NCBI GenBank assembly: GCA_963782185.1
Contig: CAWAJB010000016.1
Span: 62,001-126,000, forward strand
Direction of reading: 5' to 3'
Source: RYN-230 sp963782185
GTDB taxonomy: Bacteria; Actinomycetota; Actinomycetes; Streptosporangiales; Streptosporangiaceae
Length of the DNA: 64,000 nucleotides
A program made the position numbers and the translations under genes. This document shows positions 43,302 to 54,877 of the stretch, piece by piece; position 1 is the stretch's first letter; the number at the start of each line of letters is the position of its first letter. The notes under the pieces were generated by a model. It did not search any database. It saw nothing but the letters and a program-made list of their open reading frames with translations, and was not told the origin of the DNA.

Positions 43302-45527
43302 TTACTCGGGGGCGAGCCAGAGGACGCCGAGCGGGGGCAGGGTGAGCACCGCGGATGCGGGCTGCCCGTGCCACGGCTGCGCGACGGCTTCGATCACGCC
43401 CAGGTTGCCCACCCCGCTGCCGCCGTAGTCGGCAGCGTCGGTGTTGACCAGCTCCCGCCAGCGGCCCGCGTGCGGCAGCCCGAGCCGGTACCGCTCGTGC
43501 GGCCCGCCGGAGAAGTTCGCCACGCACGCGACCACCCGCGGGCCGCCCGGATCGTCCTCCGGTCCGGCCAGCCGCATGAACGACAGCACGTTGCCGGCCG
43601 CGTCGTTCGCGTCGATCCAGCTGAACCCGGCCGGTGAGCTGTCCTGCGCCCACATGGCGGGTGAGCCGCGGTAGGCCCGGTTCAGGTCGCCGACCAGCTG
43701 GCGCACGCCCGCGTGGCCGGGGTAATCGAGCATCCACCAGTCCAGACCGCGCTCGGCCGACCACTCGTTGCCCTGGCCGAATTCCGACCCCATGAACAGC
43801 AGCTGCTTGCCGGGGTGGGCCCACATGTAGGCGAGCATGGCGCGGAGGCCGGCGAAGCGGTTCCACTCGTCGCCGGGCATCCTGCCGAGCAGCGAGCCCT
43901 TGCCGTGCACCACCTCGTCATGTGACAGGGGCAGCACGAAGTTCTCGCTGAACGCGTACATCAGCGAGAAGGTGATCTCGTTGTGATGGAACTGCCGGTA
44001 GACCGGGTCCAGTGACATGTAGTTGAGCGTGTCGTGCATCCAGCCCAGGTTCCACTTGAAGCCGAAGCCCAGCCCGCCCAGGTGCACCGGCCGGGTCACG
44101 CCCGGCCAGGCGGTGGACTCCTCGGCGATCATCATCACCCCCGGGACTCGCCGGTAGCAGGTCGAGTTGACCTCCTGCAGGAGCGAGACCGCGTCGGTGT
44201 TCTCCCGGCCGCCCTGGGCGTTCGGGGTCCACTCGCCGGCTTTCCGCGAGTAATCCAGGTACAGCATGGACGCCACCGCGTCCACCCGCAGCCCGTCGGT
44301 GTGGAACTCCTCCAGCCAGTACAGGGCGTTGGCCACCAGGAAGTTGCGGACCTCGTTCCGGCTGTAGTTGAAGATGAGCGTGCCCCAGTCGGGCTGCTCG
44401 CCGCGCTGGGGGTCGGGATTCTCGTACAGCGGGGTGCCGTCGAACCGGGCCAGGGCCCACTCGTCGCGCGGGAAGTGGGCCGGCACCCAGTCGAGGATCA
44501 CGCCGATCCCGGCCTGGTGCAGCCGGTCCACCAGATACCGGAACTCGTCCGGGCTGCCGAACCGCGCGGTGGGCGCGAAGTAGGAGGTGACCTGGTAGCC
44601 CCAGGACCCGCCGAACGGGTGCTCGGCCACCGGCAGGAACTCCACATGGGTGAAGCCCAGGCCGGAGACGTACTCGGTCAGCTGCTCGGCGAGCTGGACG
44701 TAGGACAGGCCGGGCCGCCACGACCCCAGGTGCACCTCGTAGACGCTGACCGGCTCGCGGACCTGCTGGGCGCGGCCGCGGGCCGCCAGCCACTGCGCGT
44801 CGCCCCACTCGTATCGTGAGGTGTAGACGACCGACGCGGTCGCGGGCGGCCGCTCGGCCAGGTTGGCCATCGGGTCGGCTTTGCGGCGCCACTGGCCGTC
44901 CGGCCCGGCGACGTCGTACTTGTACCGGGTCCCCTCGCCGGCGTCGGGCACGAACAGTTCCCAGACTCCGGTGCCGCCCAGGGACCGCATCGGGTGCCCG
45001 CGGCCGTCCCAGTGATTGAAGTCGGCGATGACCCGCACCCCGCGGGCGTTGGGGGCCCACACCGCGAACGCCGTGCCGGTCACGTCGCCGTAGTGCTTCA
45101 CGTGCGCGCCGAGGACGTCCCACAGGTTCTCGTGGCGGCCCTCGCCGATCAGGTGCAGGTCGACTTCGCCCAGGCTGGGCAGGAAGCGGTACGGGTCGTC
45201 GGCGATGATCTCGGGCAGGCTGCCGCCGTGGCCGTCGGGGTAGCTGACCGCGACCCGGTAGTCAGGTGCCTGGCCTACCGGGACCGTGGCCGCGAACACG
45301 CCCTCGTGCACGTGCTCGGCAGGGAACCGCCGCCCGTCCGGCAGCACGATCGTCACCGACTTGGCCAGCGGGCGCAGCACCCGCACGATCACCCCGTCCG
45401 GCCCGGGGTGGGCGCCGAGGATCGAGTGCGGATCGTGGTGGGTTCCCGCGATGACCCGGTCGATTTCGCCCAGGCTTATCCCGGCCTGGCTCTGGCTCTG
45501 GCTCTGGCTCTGGCTCACCATGCTCAT
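43302..45527 (-). CDS. glgB: 1,4-alpha-glucan branching enzyme
   Basis: A 741-residue GH13_9 enzyme with an N-terminal carbohydrate-binding module, the catalytic barrel and a C-terminal beta domain. Catalytic regions: GLRVDAVASMLYLDYSRK (nucleophile Asp), IAEESTAWP (acid Glu) and LPLSHDEVVHGKGS. It introduces alpha-1,6 branches into glucan made by GlgE. The start ATG at 45527 overlaps the maltokinase stop by ATGA. An unusual Ser-Gln run (SQSQSQSQSQ) made by a 6-base repeat sits right after the start. It is the last gene of the glgE-treS-pep2-glgB unit. Confidence 0.97.
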   Translation of the reverse strand: MSMVSQSQSQSQSQAGISLGEIDRVIAGTHHDPHSILGAHPGPDGVIVRVLRPLAKSVTIVLPDGRRFPAEHVHEGVFAATVPVGQAPDYRVAVSYPDGHGGSLPEIIADDPYRFLPSLGEVDLHLIGEGRHENLWDVLGAHVKHYGDVTGTAFAVWAPNARGVRVIADFNHWDGRGHPMRSLGGTGVWELFVPDAGEGTRYKYDVAGPDGQWRRKADPMANLAERPPATASVVYTSRYEWGDAQWLAARGRAQQVREPVSVYEVHLGSWRPGLSYVQLAEQLTEYVSGLGFTHVEFLPVAEHPFGGSWGYQVTSYFAPTARFGSPDEFRYLVDRLHQAGIGVILDWVPAHFPRDEWALARFDGTPLYENPDPQRGEQPDWGTLIFNYSRNEVRNFLVANALYWLEEFHTDGLRVDAVASMLYLDYSRKAGEWTPNAQGGRENTDAVSLLQEVNSTCYRRVPGVMMIAEESTAWPGVTRPVHLGGLGFGFKWNLGWMHDTLNYMSLDPVYRQFHHNEITFSLMYAFSENFVLPLSHDEVVHGKGSLLGRMPGDEWNRFAGLRAMLAYMWAHPGKQLLFMGSEFGQGNEWSAERGLDWWMLDYPGHAGVRQLVGDLNRAYRGSPAMWAQDSSPAGFSWIDANDAAGNVLSFMRLAGPEDDPGGPRVVACVANFSGGPHERYRLGLPHAGRWRELVNTDAADYGGSGVGNLGVIEAVAQPWHGQPASAVLTLPPLGVLWLAPE

Positions 45528-47104
45528 GCGTCAGCGATCGAATCGGCGACGGAATCAGCGATCGAACCCAGCGGGATCGACAGCCAGCCGGGCCGGTTCC
45601 TGGCCTCGTACATCACCTCGTAAACCGCCTTATCCAGGACGAGGGCGCGCAGCAGGACAGCATGCGTGCCCGGATCGATCCCCCCGGCGGCAGCGTACCC
45701 GGAACAGAACGCATCGGAGTTGCGGCGGACCCACTCGAGGGCCGAGTTGTGCAGCCGGTCCCCGTCGGGGCGGGCCAGCAGCTGGTGGCGGGCCGCGTAG
45801 TCGAAGGAGCGCATCATGCCGGCCACGTCACGCAGCGCGGTGGACAGCGAGCGGCGCTGGGCCAGCGGGGTGGCGGGCTCGCCCTCGAAGTCGAGCAGCA
45901 CCCAGCCCGTCTGGGTCCGCATCACCTGGCCCAGGTGGTAGTCGCCGTGCACCCGCTGGACGCTGAGCGCGGTGTCCAGCTTGGCCAGGTCGGCGAACGC
46001 GGCCCCGAGCAGGTCGGCGTGGCGGCCCAGCTCCGGCACGCTGGCCAGGGCCACGTCGAGCCGGGCGAACATCTCGTCGGCCAGCGCGCTGATGGCCTCG
46101 GGGGGCAGCTCGTCGGTGCCGAACGCGCGGGCCAGGTCACGGTGCACCTCGGCGGTGGCCTCGCCGAGCCGGTAGGCCTCGCCGGCGAAGTCGCCGCCCG
46201 CGTCGGCCGCGCTGATCCGGCCCTCGGCCGCGTACAGGTCCCGCACGCTGGTCGCAGCGAGTGACCAGCCGTCCGACGCGGCGCGCAGGTACCGGGACAG
46301 GATGCCCAGGATGGCGGGGGCCCCGTCCAGCCTGGTCTCGATCCAGCCCAGCGGCTCCGCCACGTGCGTGGACCCGCGCATGGCCAGCGCCCGGGGCACC
46401 TCCAGGTCGGGGTTGGGGCCGGGGGAGGGCCGGCGGAACACCTTCAGGATGGTGGCCTCGCCGAACATCATGCTGGTGTTGCTCTGCTCGCCGGTCAGCA
46501 CCAGGCTCTCCAGGCTGGTGTCGATCTCGGCGCCTGCCTCGTGCGCGAAGCAGAGCGGGCCGGCCCGGCCGCCGTCGGCGATGGCCTGCAGCAGGAGGTG
46601 GGTCAGGTCCGGATCGTGCAGCGCGTCGTAGGCGATCCGGCCGTCGTCGGCCACGCCGATCATCACGTGCCGCAAGTGGTCGGGCAGTTCTTCGCGCAGG
46701 CCGATGAACAGCTGGTAGGAGTCCACGGTGCTGCCCAGGGGGACGGTGCCGCCCAGCGGGAGGCTGCCGCCCAGCGGGGCGGTGCGGCCCAGCGGAGTGG
46801 TGCCGCCCGGCCGGCCGGTGCTGCGGGGGGAGCCCGTGCCGTCGGGGAACAGGGTGCTGTCCTGGGCCGGGCCGCTGACCCGGGACAGGCCGCTGACCCG
46901 GGACAGGCCGCTGACCCGGGACAGGCCGCTGACCCGGGACAGGCCGCTGACCTGCGAGACGGCGACGATGAGGTGGTGCAGCCCGGGGTCGCCGCCGACC
47001 AGCTCGGTGTCGGTCACGACGGTCAGGTCGAGGATCCTGGCGCCCTTGCCAGCGAACCAGCGCTGACTCGGCATCCACTCCGCCAGCGTTTCCTCAAATG
47101 TCAT
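45524..47104 (-). CDS. pep2: Maltokinase with repeat-rich insertion
   Basis: A 526-residue aminoglycoside-phosphotransferase-like kinase that makes maltose-1-phosphate, the donor for GlgE. The C-terminal catalytic parts RVHGDYHLGQVM and WVLLDFEGEPA are intact, as is the N-terminal WMPSQRWFAGKG. It is about 70-80 residues longer than typical maltokinases. The excess is a low-complexity insertion near residues 50-125 made of GLSRVS repeats (18-base units) and PLG-type repeats. It overlaps glgB by ATGA and follows treS by 141 bases. In many actinobacteria Pep2 is joined to or complexes with TreS. Confidence 0.95.
   Translation of the reverse strand: MTFEETLAEWMPSQRWFAGKGARILDLTVVTDTELVGGDPGLHHLIVAVSQVSGLSRVSGLSRVSGLSRVSGLSRVSGPAQDSTLFPDGTGSPRSTGRPGGTTPLGRTAPLGGSLPLGGTVPLGSTVDSYQLFIGLREELPDHLRHVMIGVADDGRIAYDALHDPDLTHLLLQAIADGGRAGPLCFAHEAGAEIDTSLESLVLTGEQSNTSMMFGEATILKVFRRPSPGPNPDLEVPRALAMRGSTHVAEPLGWIETRLDGAPAILGILSRYLRAASDGWSLAATSVRDLYAAEGRISAADAGGDFAGEAYRLGEATAEVHRDLARAFGTDELPPEAISALADEMFARLDVALASVPELGRHADLLGAAFADLAKLDTALSVQRVHGDYHLGQVMRTQTGWVLLDFEGEPATPLAQRRSLSTALRDVAGMMRSFDYAARHQLLARPDGDRLHNSALEWVRRNSDAFCSGYAAAGGIDPGTHAVLLRALVLDKAVYEVMYEARNRPGWLSIPLGSIADSVADSIADA
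46735..46955 (-). repeat. In-frame minisatellites inside pep2
   Basis: Five near-identical 18-base units (GCTGACCCGGGACAGGCC) at about 46865-46955 and shorter GCCCAGCGGG-type units at about 46735-46805. Both keep the reading frame and encode the low-complexity insertion in maltokinase. Confidence 0.9.
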
Positions 47105-47245
47105 ATTTCCGGTCTACCCCGTCCCCAGGGATCATGCAGCATCACAGCGATCATCATCTCGCCCGATTACGCCCCGAAAACGGGCGGGCCCGGCGAAGGT
47201 TACCGGCGGCCTCACCGGGGTAGCAGGAGCGGTCACGGTGAGTGC

Positions 47246-49045
<1,800 letters not shown>

Positions 49046-49085
49046 TGAGGGCTCCTGCGGAGGTATCGGTAACTTCAGGCCCGGC

Positions 49086-51146
49086 TCAGGCCGAGGGGGA
49101 GGTCTTTACCTGGAAGATGTGAGCTGGTTCGTATCCCGGGTCGAGCCGGACGTAATTGGCCCGCCCCCACCGATACGACTGGCCGGAAAGCTCGTCGGTC
49201 ACCACGAAGTCGGCGTTGCTCTCCTGGCCAAGCGCGGGCAGGTCAAGCCAGATGGTCGCCTCCCGGGGCTGGTGCGGGTCAAGGTTCACGATGACCAGTA
49301 CCGTGTCCTCCTCCTGCGCATCGCGTTTGGAGAAGCAGATCAGCTCCGGCTGGTCGACGTGATGAAAGCGTAGATTACGCAACCAGTGCAAAGCGGGATG
49401 CGCTTTCCGGATCGCGTTGAGCCGGGCGATATACGGCGCTATGCCGGCGGGGCCCTGCTGAGCCAGCTCCCAGTCCCGGGGGCGGTACTGGTACTTCTCC
49501 GAGTTGAGGTATTCCTCGCTGCCCGGCCGGACCGGCGTGCCCTCGCACAGCTCGTAGCCCGAGTAGATGCCCCACGACGGCGAGAGCATCGCGGCCAGCA
49601 CGGCCCGGATCTTGAACGCGGGGGGCCCGCCGTGCTGCAGGTACTCATGGAGGATGTCCGGCGTGTTGGCGAAGAAGTTCGGCCGCATGTACGCCGCGGC
49701 GGGCCCAGAGAGCTCACGTAGGTAATCGCTGAGCTCAGCCGCGCTGTTACGCCAGGTGAAATAGGTGTACGACTGGTGGAACCCGATTTCGGCCAGGGCG
49801 GCCATCGTCGCGGGCCGGGTGAACGCCTCCGCGAGGAACAGCACGTCAGGGTCGGTACGGGCGATATCCGCGAGGAACCGCTCCCAGAAGGCCAGCGGCT
49901 TGGTGTGCGGGTTGTCCACCCGGAAGATCCGGACCCCGTGTGCCATCCAGTGCCGGACGACCCGCATCACCTCCGCGTAGATGCCGACCGGGTCGTGGTC
50001 GAAGTTGAGCGGGTAGATGTCCTGGTATTTCTTCGGCGGGTTCTCCGCGTACGCGATCCGGCCGTCGGCCCGCTTGGTGAACCATTCCGGGTGCTCGGTC
50101 ACCCAGGGGTGATCCGGCGAGGTCTGCAGGGCCAGGTCGATCGCGATCTCCATGCCCAGCTCGCGGGTGCGCCCGACGAACGCGTCGAAATCCGCGAGCG
50201 TGCCGAGATCAGGATGAACCGTGTCGTGGCCCCCCTCCGGGGCGCCGATGGCCCACGGTGAGCCCGGATCCCCGGGAGCGGCCTGCAGCACGTTGTTGGC
50301 GCCCTTGCGGGCCGTGGTGCCGATCGGGTGGATCGGCGGCAGGTAGACCACGTCGAAACCCATGTCCGCGATCGCGTCCAGCCGCCTGGCCGCGCTGCGG
50401 AACGTGCCACTGCGCGGCTCCCGGTAGCCCATCGGGTCCACCTCGACGCCCTCCGAGCGGGGGAAGAACTCATACCAGGCCCCGTACAGCGCGCGCTGCC
50501 GGTGCACGATCACCGGGTACCGGGCCGACCGGCTGATCAGGTCGCGCAGCGGGTACTGGGCCAGGATGGCCTGCACGGCCGGGGCCGACGCGGCGGCGAG
50601 CCGGTCCCACGGCGGCAGCGCCCGGTCCCGCAGCTGGGCCGCGACCTGCCGCAGCGTGGCCCGCGCGGCGCGGGCCACCTGGGCGGCCTGCGCCGCGTTC
50701 GCCCAGCGTTCCCCGGCCTGGGCAGCCTGGGTCCGCCAGCCGGGGCTGTCGCCCCGGACCCCCTGGGCGGCGCGCTCGAACAGCAGCGCCCCCTCGGCCA
50801 GCATGAGCTCAGTCTCCTGGCCGAGCGGCACCTTGATCGCGGCGTCGTGCCGCCAGTGCGCGATCGGATCGCCCCACGCCTCGACCTGGAAATGCCACAG
50901 CCCCTCGGCGGTGACGGTCACGTCGGCGCCGTAGCGGTCGGTGCCGGGGGCGAGCTCGCGCATGTAGGCCAGGGGGGATCGCTGCCCCGCCGGGCCGCGC
51001 AGCACCACGCCCGCGCCGAGCATCTCGTGCCCTTCCCGGAACACGGTGGCACTGACTTCGAAGGTTTCCCCTCTTACCGCCTTAGCGGGGCGGCGCCCGC
51101 ACTCCAGGACGGGCTCGACGTCCAGGATGGGAATGCGTCCTATCAC
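49086..51146 (-). CDS. glgE: Alpha-1,4-glucan:maltose-1-phosphate maltosyltransferase
   Basis: A 686-residue GH13_3 enzyme that extends alpha-glucan using maltose-1-phosphate. Seen: YPVIVHRQRALYGAWYEFFPR, the nucleophile region VRIFRVDNPHTKPLAFW, acid LFLAEAFTRP, and LSPSWGIYSGYELCEG. An Ala/Arg-rich helical segment (ARAARATLRQVAAQLRD) precedes the barrel. ATG at 51146 is the first gene of the minus-strand operon and lies 253 bases from the divergent glgP. Confidence 0.97.
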   Translation of the reverse strand: MIGRIPILDVEPVLECGRRPAKAVRGETFEVSATVFREGHEMLGAGVVLRGPAGQRSPLAYMRELAPGTDRYGADVTVTAEGLWHFQVEAWGDPIAHWRHDAAIKVPLGQETELMLAEGALLFERAAQGVRGDSPGWRTQAAQAGERWANAAQAAQVARAARATLRQVAAQLRDRALPPWDRLAAASAPAVQAILAQYPLRDLISRSARYPVIVHRQRALYGAWYEFFPRSEGVEVDPMGYREPRSGTFRSAARRLDAIADMGFDVVYLPPIHPIGTTARKGANNVLQAAPGDPGSPWAIGAPEGGHDTVHPDLGTLADFDAFVGRTRELGMEIAIDLALQTSPDHPWVTEHPEWFTKRADGRIAYAENPPKKYQDIYPLNFDHDPVGIYAEVMRVVRHWMAHGVRIFRVDNPHTKPLAFWERFLADIARTDPDVLFLAEAFTRPATMAALAEIGFHQSYTYFTWRNSAAELSDYLRELSGPAAAYMRPNFFANTPDILHEYLQHGGPPAFKIRAVLAAMLSPSWGIYSGYELCEGTPVRPGSEEYLNSEKYQYRPRDWELAQQGPAGIAPYIARLNAIRKAHPALHWLRNLRFHHVDQPELICFSKRDAQEEDTVLVIVNLDPHQPREATIWLDLPALGQESNADFVVTDELSGQSYRWGRANYVRLDPGYEPAHIFQVKTSPSA

Positions 51147-51399
51147 CCCTTGAAGCTACCCACTCCGCACCACCGCGCGCGAGGGGCCGGCCCGTGTTGA
51201 CCGTGCGCACCCGGGGCTTTCACCGGCGCCGTCGAGGGCGCGCCGGCCACGGGGCCGCGGGGGCGCCTGGCCAGGGGGGCGTGGGGGAGCCGCCTGGGGC
51301 CGTGGGGCGCCGGCCAGGGGGGCCGCGGGGGCCTTCCCCCGGGCCTAAATCCCCGACCCGGTTCGCGGCATCTACTCGGGGCGATTAGGGTCACTGCCC

Positions 51400-54084
51400 G
51401 TGAGAGCCATCCGCCGCTTTACCGTCCGTGCCGCGCTCCCAGAGCCGCTTGCCCCGCTGCGTGACCTCACGCTGAACCTCCGCTGGTCCTGGCATGCCGA
51501 GACCCGGGATCTGTTCGCGGCGATCGACCCGGCGGGCTGGGAGGCGTCCGGCCATGACCCGGTCGCCCTGCTCGGCGAGGTGCCGCCGGCCCAGCTCGAG
51601 AGCCTCGGCCACGACCAGGCCTTCCTGCGGCGGCTCGACGACGCGGCCCGGGACCTGGACCAGTACCTCTCCGGGGCGCGGTGGTACCAGCTGCACGCGG
51701 ACGGGGGGAGCGCTGGCCCCGCCCGGGACCCGGCCCGCCCGCCCGCGGCGATCGCCTATTTCTCGCCGGAATACGGGATCACCCAGGCGCTGCCGCAGTA
51801 CTCGGGCGGCCTGGGCATCCTGGCGGGTGATCATCTCAAGGCCGGCAGTGACCTGGGGGTGCCGCTCGTCGGGGTGGGCCTGCTGTACCGGCACGGGTAC
51901 TTCACCCAGTCCCTGTCGCCCGAGGGCTGGCAGACCGAGCGTTACCCGGCCGGCGACCCGAACGGGCTGCCGCTCACCCTGCTCCGCGCCCGCGACGGGA
52001 CCGCCGTGCGGGTCAGCGTGGCGCTGGCCGAGGGCAAGCTGCTGGCGGCGCAGATCTGGGTGGCCCAGGTCGGCCGGGTGCCGCTGCTCCTGCTCGACTC
52101 CTACGTGGAAGAGAACGAGCCTGCGCTGCGCGAGGTCACCGACCGGCTGTACGGCGGCGGCGGTGATCACCGGCTGCGCCAGGAACTGCTGCTGGGCGTG
52201 GGGGGAGTCCGCGCGGTCCGGGCCTTCTGTGCCCTCACCGGGCACGCCGAGCCGGAGGTCTTCCACACCAACGAGGGGCACGCCGGCTTCCTGGGCGTGG
52301 AGCGCATCCGCGAGTACGCCGAGCAGGGCCTCAGCTTCGAGGAGGCCATCGAGCTGTGCCGGGCCGCCACCGTGTTCACCACGCACACCCCCGTGCCGGC
52401 CGGGATCGACCGGTTCAGCCGTGACCTGGTCGAGCGGCACTTCAGCGGGGCTGCCGCCGACCCGGCGCTGCCCGCCGACCGGGTGCTCGCGCTGGGCGCG
52501 GAGACGTTCCCGGGCGGCGATCCGGCCGTGTTCAACATGGCCGTCATGGGCATGCGGCTGGCTCAGCGGATGAATGGTGTCAGCCAGCTGCACGGCGCGG
52601 TCAGCCGGCAGATGTTCGCGGGCCTGTGGCCGGGGTTCGACACCGCCCAGGTGCCGATCGGCTCGATCACCAACGGCGTGCACGCCCCCACCTGGGTCGC
52701 CCAGGAGGTCCTGGACCTGGCCAGCGGCCCGCAGGAGGACTCCGCGGTGGGCCAGCAGCTGCCCGAAGACGGCCACGCCTGGGACCGGGTCGCGCACACC
52801 GCCCCGGCCCGCCTCTGGGAGATCCGGCGGGCGCTCCGGTCCCGGCTGGTCACGCTGGCCCGGCAGCGGCTGCGGGCCTCGTGGCGGCAGCGCGGGGCCA
52901 GCGACGCGGAACTGGGCTGGACCGACGAGGTCCTCGGCGACGGCGTGCTGACCATCGGCTTCGCGCGGCGGGTGCCCTCCTACAAGCGGCTCACGCTGAT
53001 GCTGCACGACCCGGCCCGGCTGACCGCGCTGCTGCTCGACCCCGACCGGCCGGTGCAGCTGGTCATCGCGGGCAAGGCCCACCCCGCCGACGACGGCGGC
53101 AAGCGGCTGATCCAGCGGATGGTCCAGTTCGCCGACGACGCGCAGGTCCGGCACCGGATCGTGTTCCTCCCCGACTACGACATGGCCATGGCCAGTGCCC
53201 TGGTCCAGGGCTGCGACGTGTGGCTCAACAACCCGCTGCGGCCGCTGGAGGCGTGCGGCACGTCGGGCATGAAGTCCGCGCTCAACGGCGGCCTCAACCT
53301 GTCCGTCCGGGACGGCTGGTGGGACGAGTGGTACGACGGGGCCGACGGTTGGGCCATCCCGTCCGCGGACGGCGTGGAAGACCCGGAGCGGCGCGACGAG
53401 CTCGAGTCCCACGCCCTGTATGAGCTGCTGAGCCAGACGGTGGCGCCGCGTTTCTACGACACCGGCCCGGACGGGCTGCCCCGCCGCTGGCTGGAGATGG
53501 TCGGGCATACGCTGCGGGCCCTGGGTCCCCGGGTCCAGGCTTCCCGCATGGTCCGCGAGTACGTGGAGGAGCTGTACATCCCCGCGGCCCTGGCGTCCCG
53601 CGCGCTGACCGGCGGGGTGCCCGGCGTCGCGGCGTCCGTCCCCACCGGCCGGGAGGAACCGTTCGCGGCCGCCCGCGAGCTGGCCGCCTGGAAGCGCCGG
53701 GTCACCCGCGCCTGGGGCGGGGTCCGCATCGAGCATGTCGAGGGCGAGGACGGCGATCAGGGGCCCGGCGGCGAGCTGGTGGTCCGGGCGACGGTGGCGC
53801 TCGGCGGGCTGTCACCCGACGACGTGAGCGTCGAGGTCGTCTACGGCCGGGTCGGCGACGCCGACGAGATCCTCAACCCGGCGGTCAGCCCGCTGAGCCT
53901 GGAAGCCGGGCCCGACGACGGCGTGGCCCGGTTCGTGGGCAAGGCTGAGCTGGGCCGCCCGGGGCCGTTCGGGTACACGCTCCGGGTCGTGCCCCGTCAT
54001 CGACTGCTGGCCAGCGCCGCGGAGATGGGCCTGGTCACGCTGCCGGAAGCGCCCGCGGGGCTGACCACCGGCGACCTCCGCTAG
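51400..54084 (+). CDS. glgP: Alpha-glucan (glycogen/maltodextrin) phosphorylase
   Basis: An 894-residue GT35 phosphorylase of the short-N-terminus actinobacterial type. It releases glucose-1-phosphate from alpha-glucan. Seen: LNLRWSWHAETRDLF at the start, GGLGILAGDHLK, FHTNEGHAGFLGVERI, and the PLP-binding region EACGTSGMKSALNGGLNL with the Lys. The last 140 residues form an extra C-terminal domain with beta-strand character (VVRATVALGGL, FGYTLRVVPRH). The start is GTG at 51400, divergent from glgE, so synthesis and breakdown genes share a promoter region. Confidence 0.95.
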   Translation: MRAIRRFTVRAALPEPLAPLRDLTLNLRWSWHAETRDLFAAIDPAGWEASGHDPVALLGEVPPAQLESLGHDQAFLRRLDDAARDLDQYLSGARWYQLHADGGSAGPARDPARPPAAIAYFSPEYGITQALPQYSGGLGILAGDHLKAGSDLGVPLVGVGLLYRHGYFTQSLSPEGWQTERYPAGDPNGLPLTLLRARDGTAVRVSVALAEGKLLAAQIWVAQVGRVPLLLLDSYVEENEPALREVTDRLYGGGGDHRLRQELLLGVGGVRAVRAFCALTGHAEPEVFHTNEGHAGFLGVERIREYAEQGLSFEEAIELCRAATVFTTHTPVPAGIDRFSRDLVERHFSGAAADPALPADRVLALGAETFPGGDPAVFNMAVMGMRLAQRMNGVSQLHGAVSRQMFAGLWPGFDTAQVPIGSITNGVHAPTWVAQEVLDLASGPQEDSAVGQQLPEDGHAWDRVAHTAPARLWEIRRALRSRLVTLARQRLRASWRQRGASDAELGWTDEVLGDGVLTIGFARRVPSYKRLTLMLHDPARLTALLLDPDRPVQLVIAGKAHPADDGGKRLIQRMVQFADDAQVRHRIVFLPDYDMAMASALVQGCDVWLNNPLRPLEACGTSGMKSALNGGLNLSVRDGWWDEWYDGADGWAIPSADGVEDPERRDELESHALYELLSQTVAPRFYDTGPDGLPRRWLEMVGHTLRALGPRVQASRMVREYVEELYIPAALASRALTGGVPGVAASVPTGREEPFAAARELAAWKRRVTRAWGGVRIEHVEGEDGDQGPGGELVVRATVALGGLSPDDVSVEVVYGRVGDADEILNPAVSPLSLEAGPDDGVARFVGKAELGRPGPFGYTLRVVPRHRLLASAAEMGLVTLPEAPAGLTTGDLR

Positions 54085-54526
54085 CCGACCGCTCGCCAAA
54101 CCGCTAGCCGGGGATCCGGCAGGGGGCCCGCGGCGGCGGCCGGCCTGTCCGGCGGCCGGCCTGCGGCCACCCGGCCAGCCCGCGGCGGGTGGCCTCCCGG
54201 CCCCGCCCGGTGGGCCGCTGGCCGTGCCCGGAGACCTGCCTCTGGGTGCTTCGCACCCCCAGCTAAAATAATTGCGGAAAGTGGCCGTGGTATCACGTTC
54301 CGCACGTAAACCGCCGTGCGTCGCACTGCGTCTACTTTATGCAACAGGCTCGCGGGCGCTCTGTGTGCCAGCGTCCGCGGATGGCCTACACGACAGGCAC
54401 AGGCGCGCCAGCAGGGAAGCCCGGGGGGGCCATGAGAACCAGCTACACGTTATGCGAGCAGCGTGACGCCCTCGTGTCACTTTCCGTTACCGAATTCGTC
54501 TCATCACGTGAAAGGGCACTGACGTC
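54085..54526. other. Region between glgP and bldC
   Basis: No gene recognised in 442 bases. The first 150 bases are GC-rich with repeated GGCCGGCCTG words. A hairpin with GGGTGC-TTC-GCACCC lies at about 54244-54258 and may terminate glgP. The DNA is then more AT-rich up to bldC, as expected for a developmental promoter region. Confidence 0.5.
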
Positions 54527-54748
54527 ATGAAGCAAGACAACCGCACCGAGGACAGGCTCCTGACTCCGTCGGAGGTCGCTGCGCTGTTCCGCGTCGATCC
54601 GAAGACCGTGACCCGGTGGGCTCAGCAGGGCAAGCTCCGGTCCATTCGCACGCTGGGCGGCCACCGCCGGTACAGCGAGTCGGAGATTCAGGCCTTCCTG
54701 GAGGACTCGCAGGGAGTGCCGCGGCCGCGGACGGCGGAAGAAGACTAA
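54527..54748 (+). CDS. bldC: BldC-family MerR-like DNA-binding protein
   Basis: A 73-residue single-domain MerR-type protein: LLTPSEVAALFRVDPKTVTR and WAQQGKLRSIRTLGGHRRYS. BldC controls the timing of development in Streptomyces by cooperative binding to direct repeats. The size and the HRRYSESEIQAFLE end fit that family. ATG at 54527. It has its own upstream region and is followed by a short hairpin, so it is probably monocistronic. Confidence 0.93.
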   Translation: MKQDNRTEDRLLTPSEVAALFRVDPKTVTRWAQQGKLRSIRTLGGHRRYSESEIQAFLEDSQGVPRPRTAEED

Positions 54749-54769
54749 CCAGCCGGGAGGACCGGCTGG
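54749..54769 (+). terminator. Hairpin after bldC
   Basis: 8-base arms CCAGCCGG/CCGGCTGG with a GAGGA loop begin right at the bldC stop codon; a likely terminator without a long T-run. Confidence 0.6.
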
Positions 54770-54778
54770 CCTTACGAT

Positions 54779-54868
54779 GAGCTAGCCCCGACGTGAGCTA
54801 GCCCCGACGTGAGCTAGCCCCGACGTGAGCTAGCCCCGACGTGAGCTAGCCCCGACGTGAGCTAGCCC
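54779..54868. repeat. 16-bp tandem repeat upstream of the crotonase gene
   Basis: Five perfect copies of GAGCTAGCCCCGACGT plus a partial sixth, head to tail without spacers. Each unit has an AGCT and a GCTAGC palindromic core. Confidence 0.95.
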
Positions 54869-54877
54869 GGATTACCT

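Noticed and set aside
51391..53736. 781-codon minus-strand frame opposite glgP
   Set aside because: Shadow of glgP; no recognisable motif.
54779..54868. Possible CRISPR array
   Set aside because: Repeats are contiguous with no spacers, only 16 bases long, and no cas genes are nearby.
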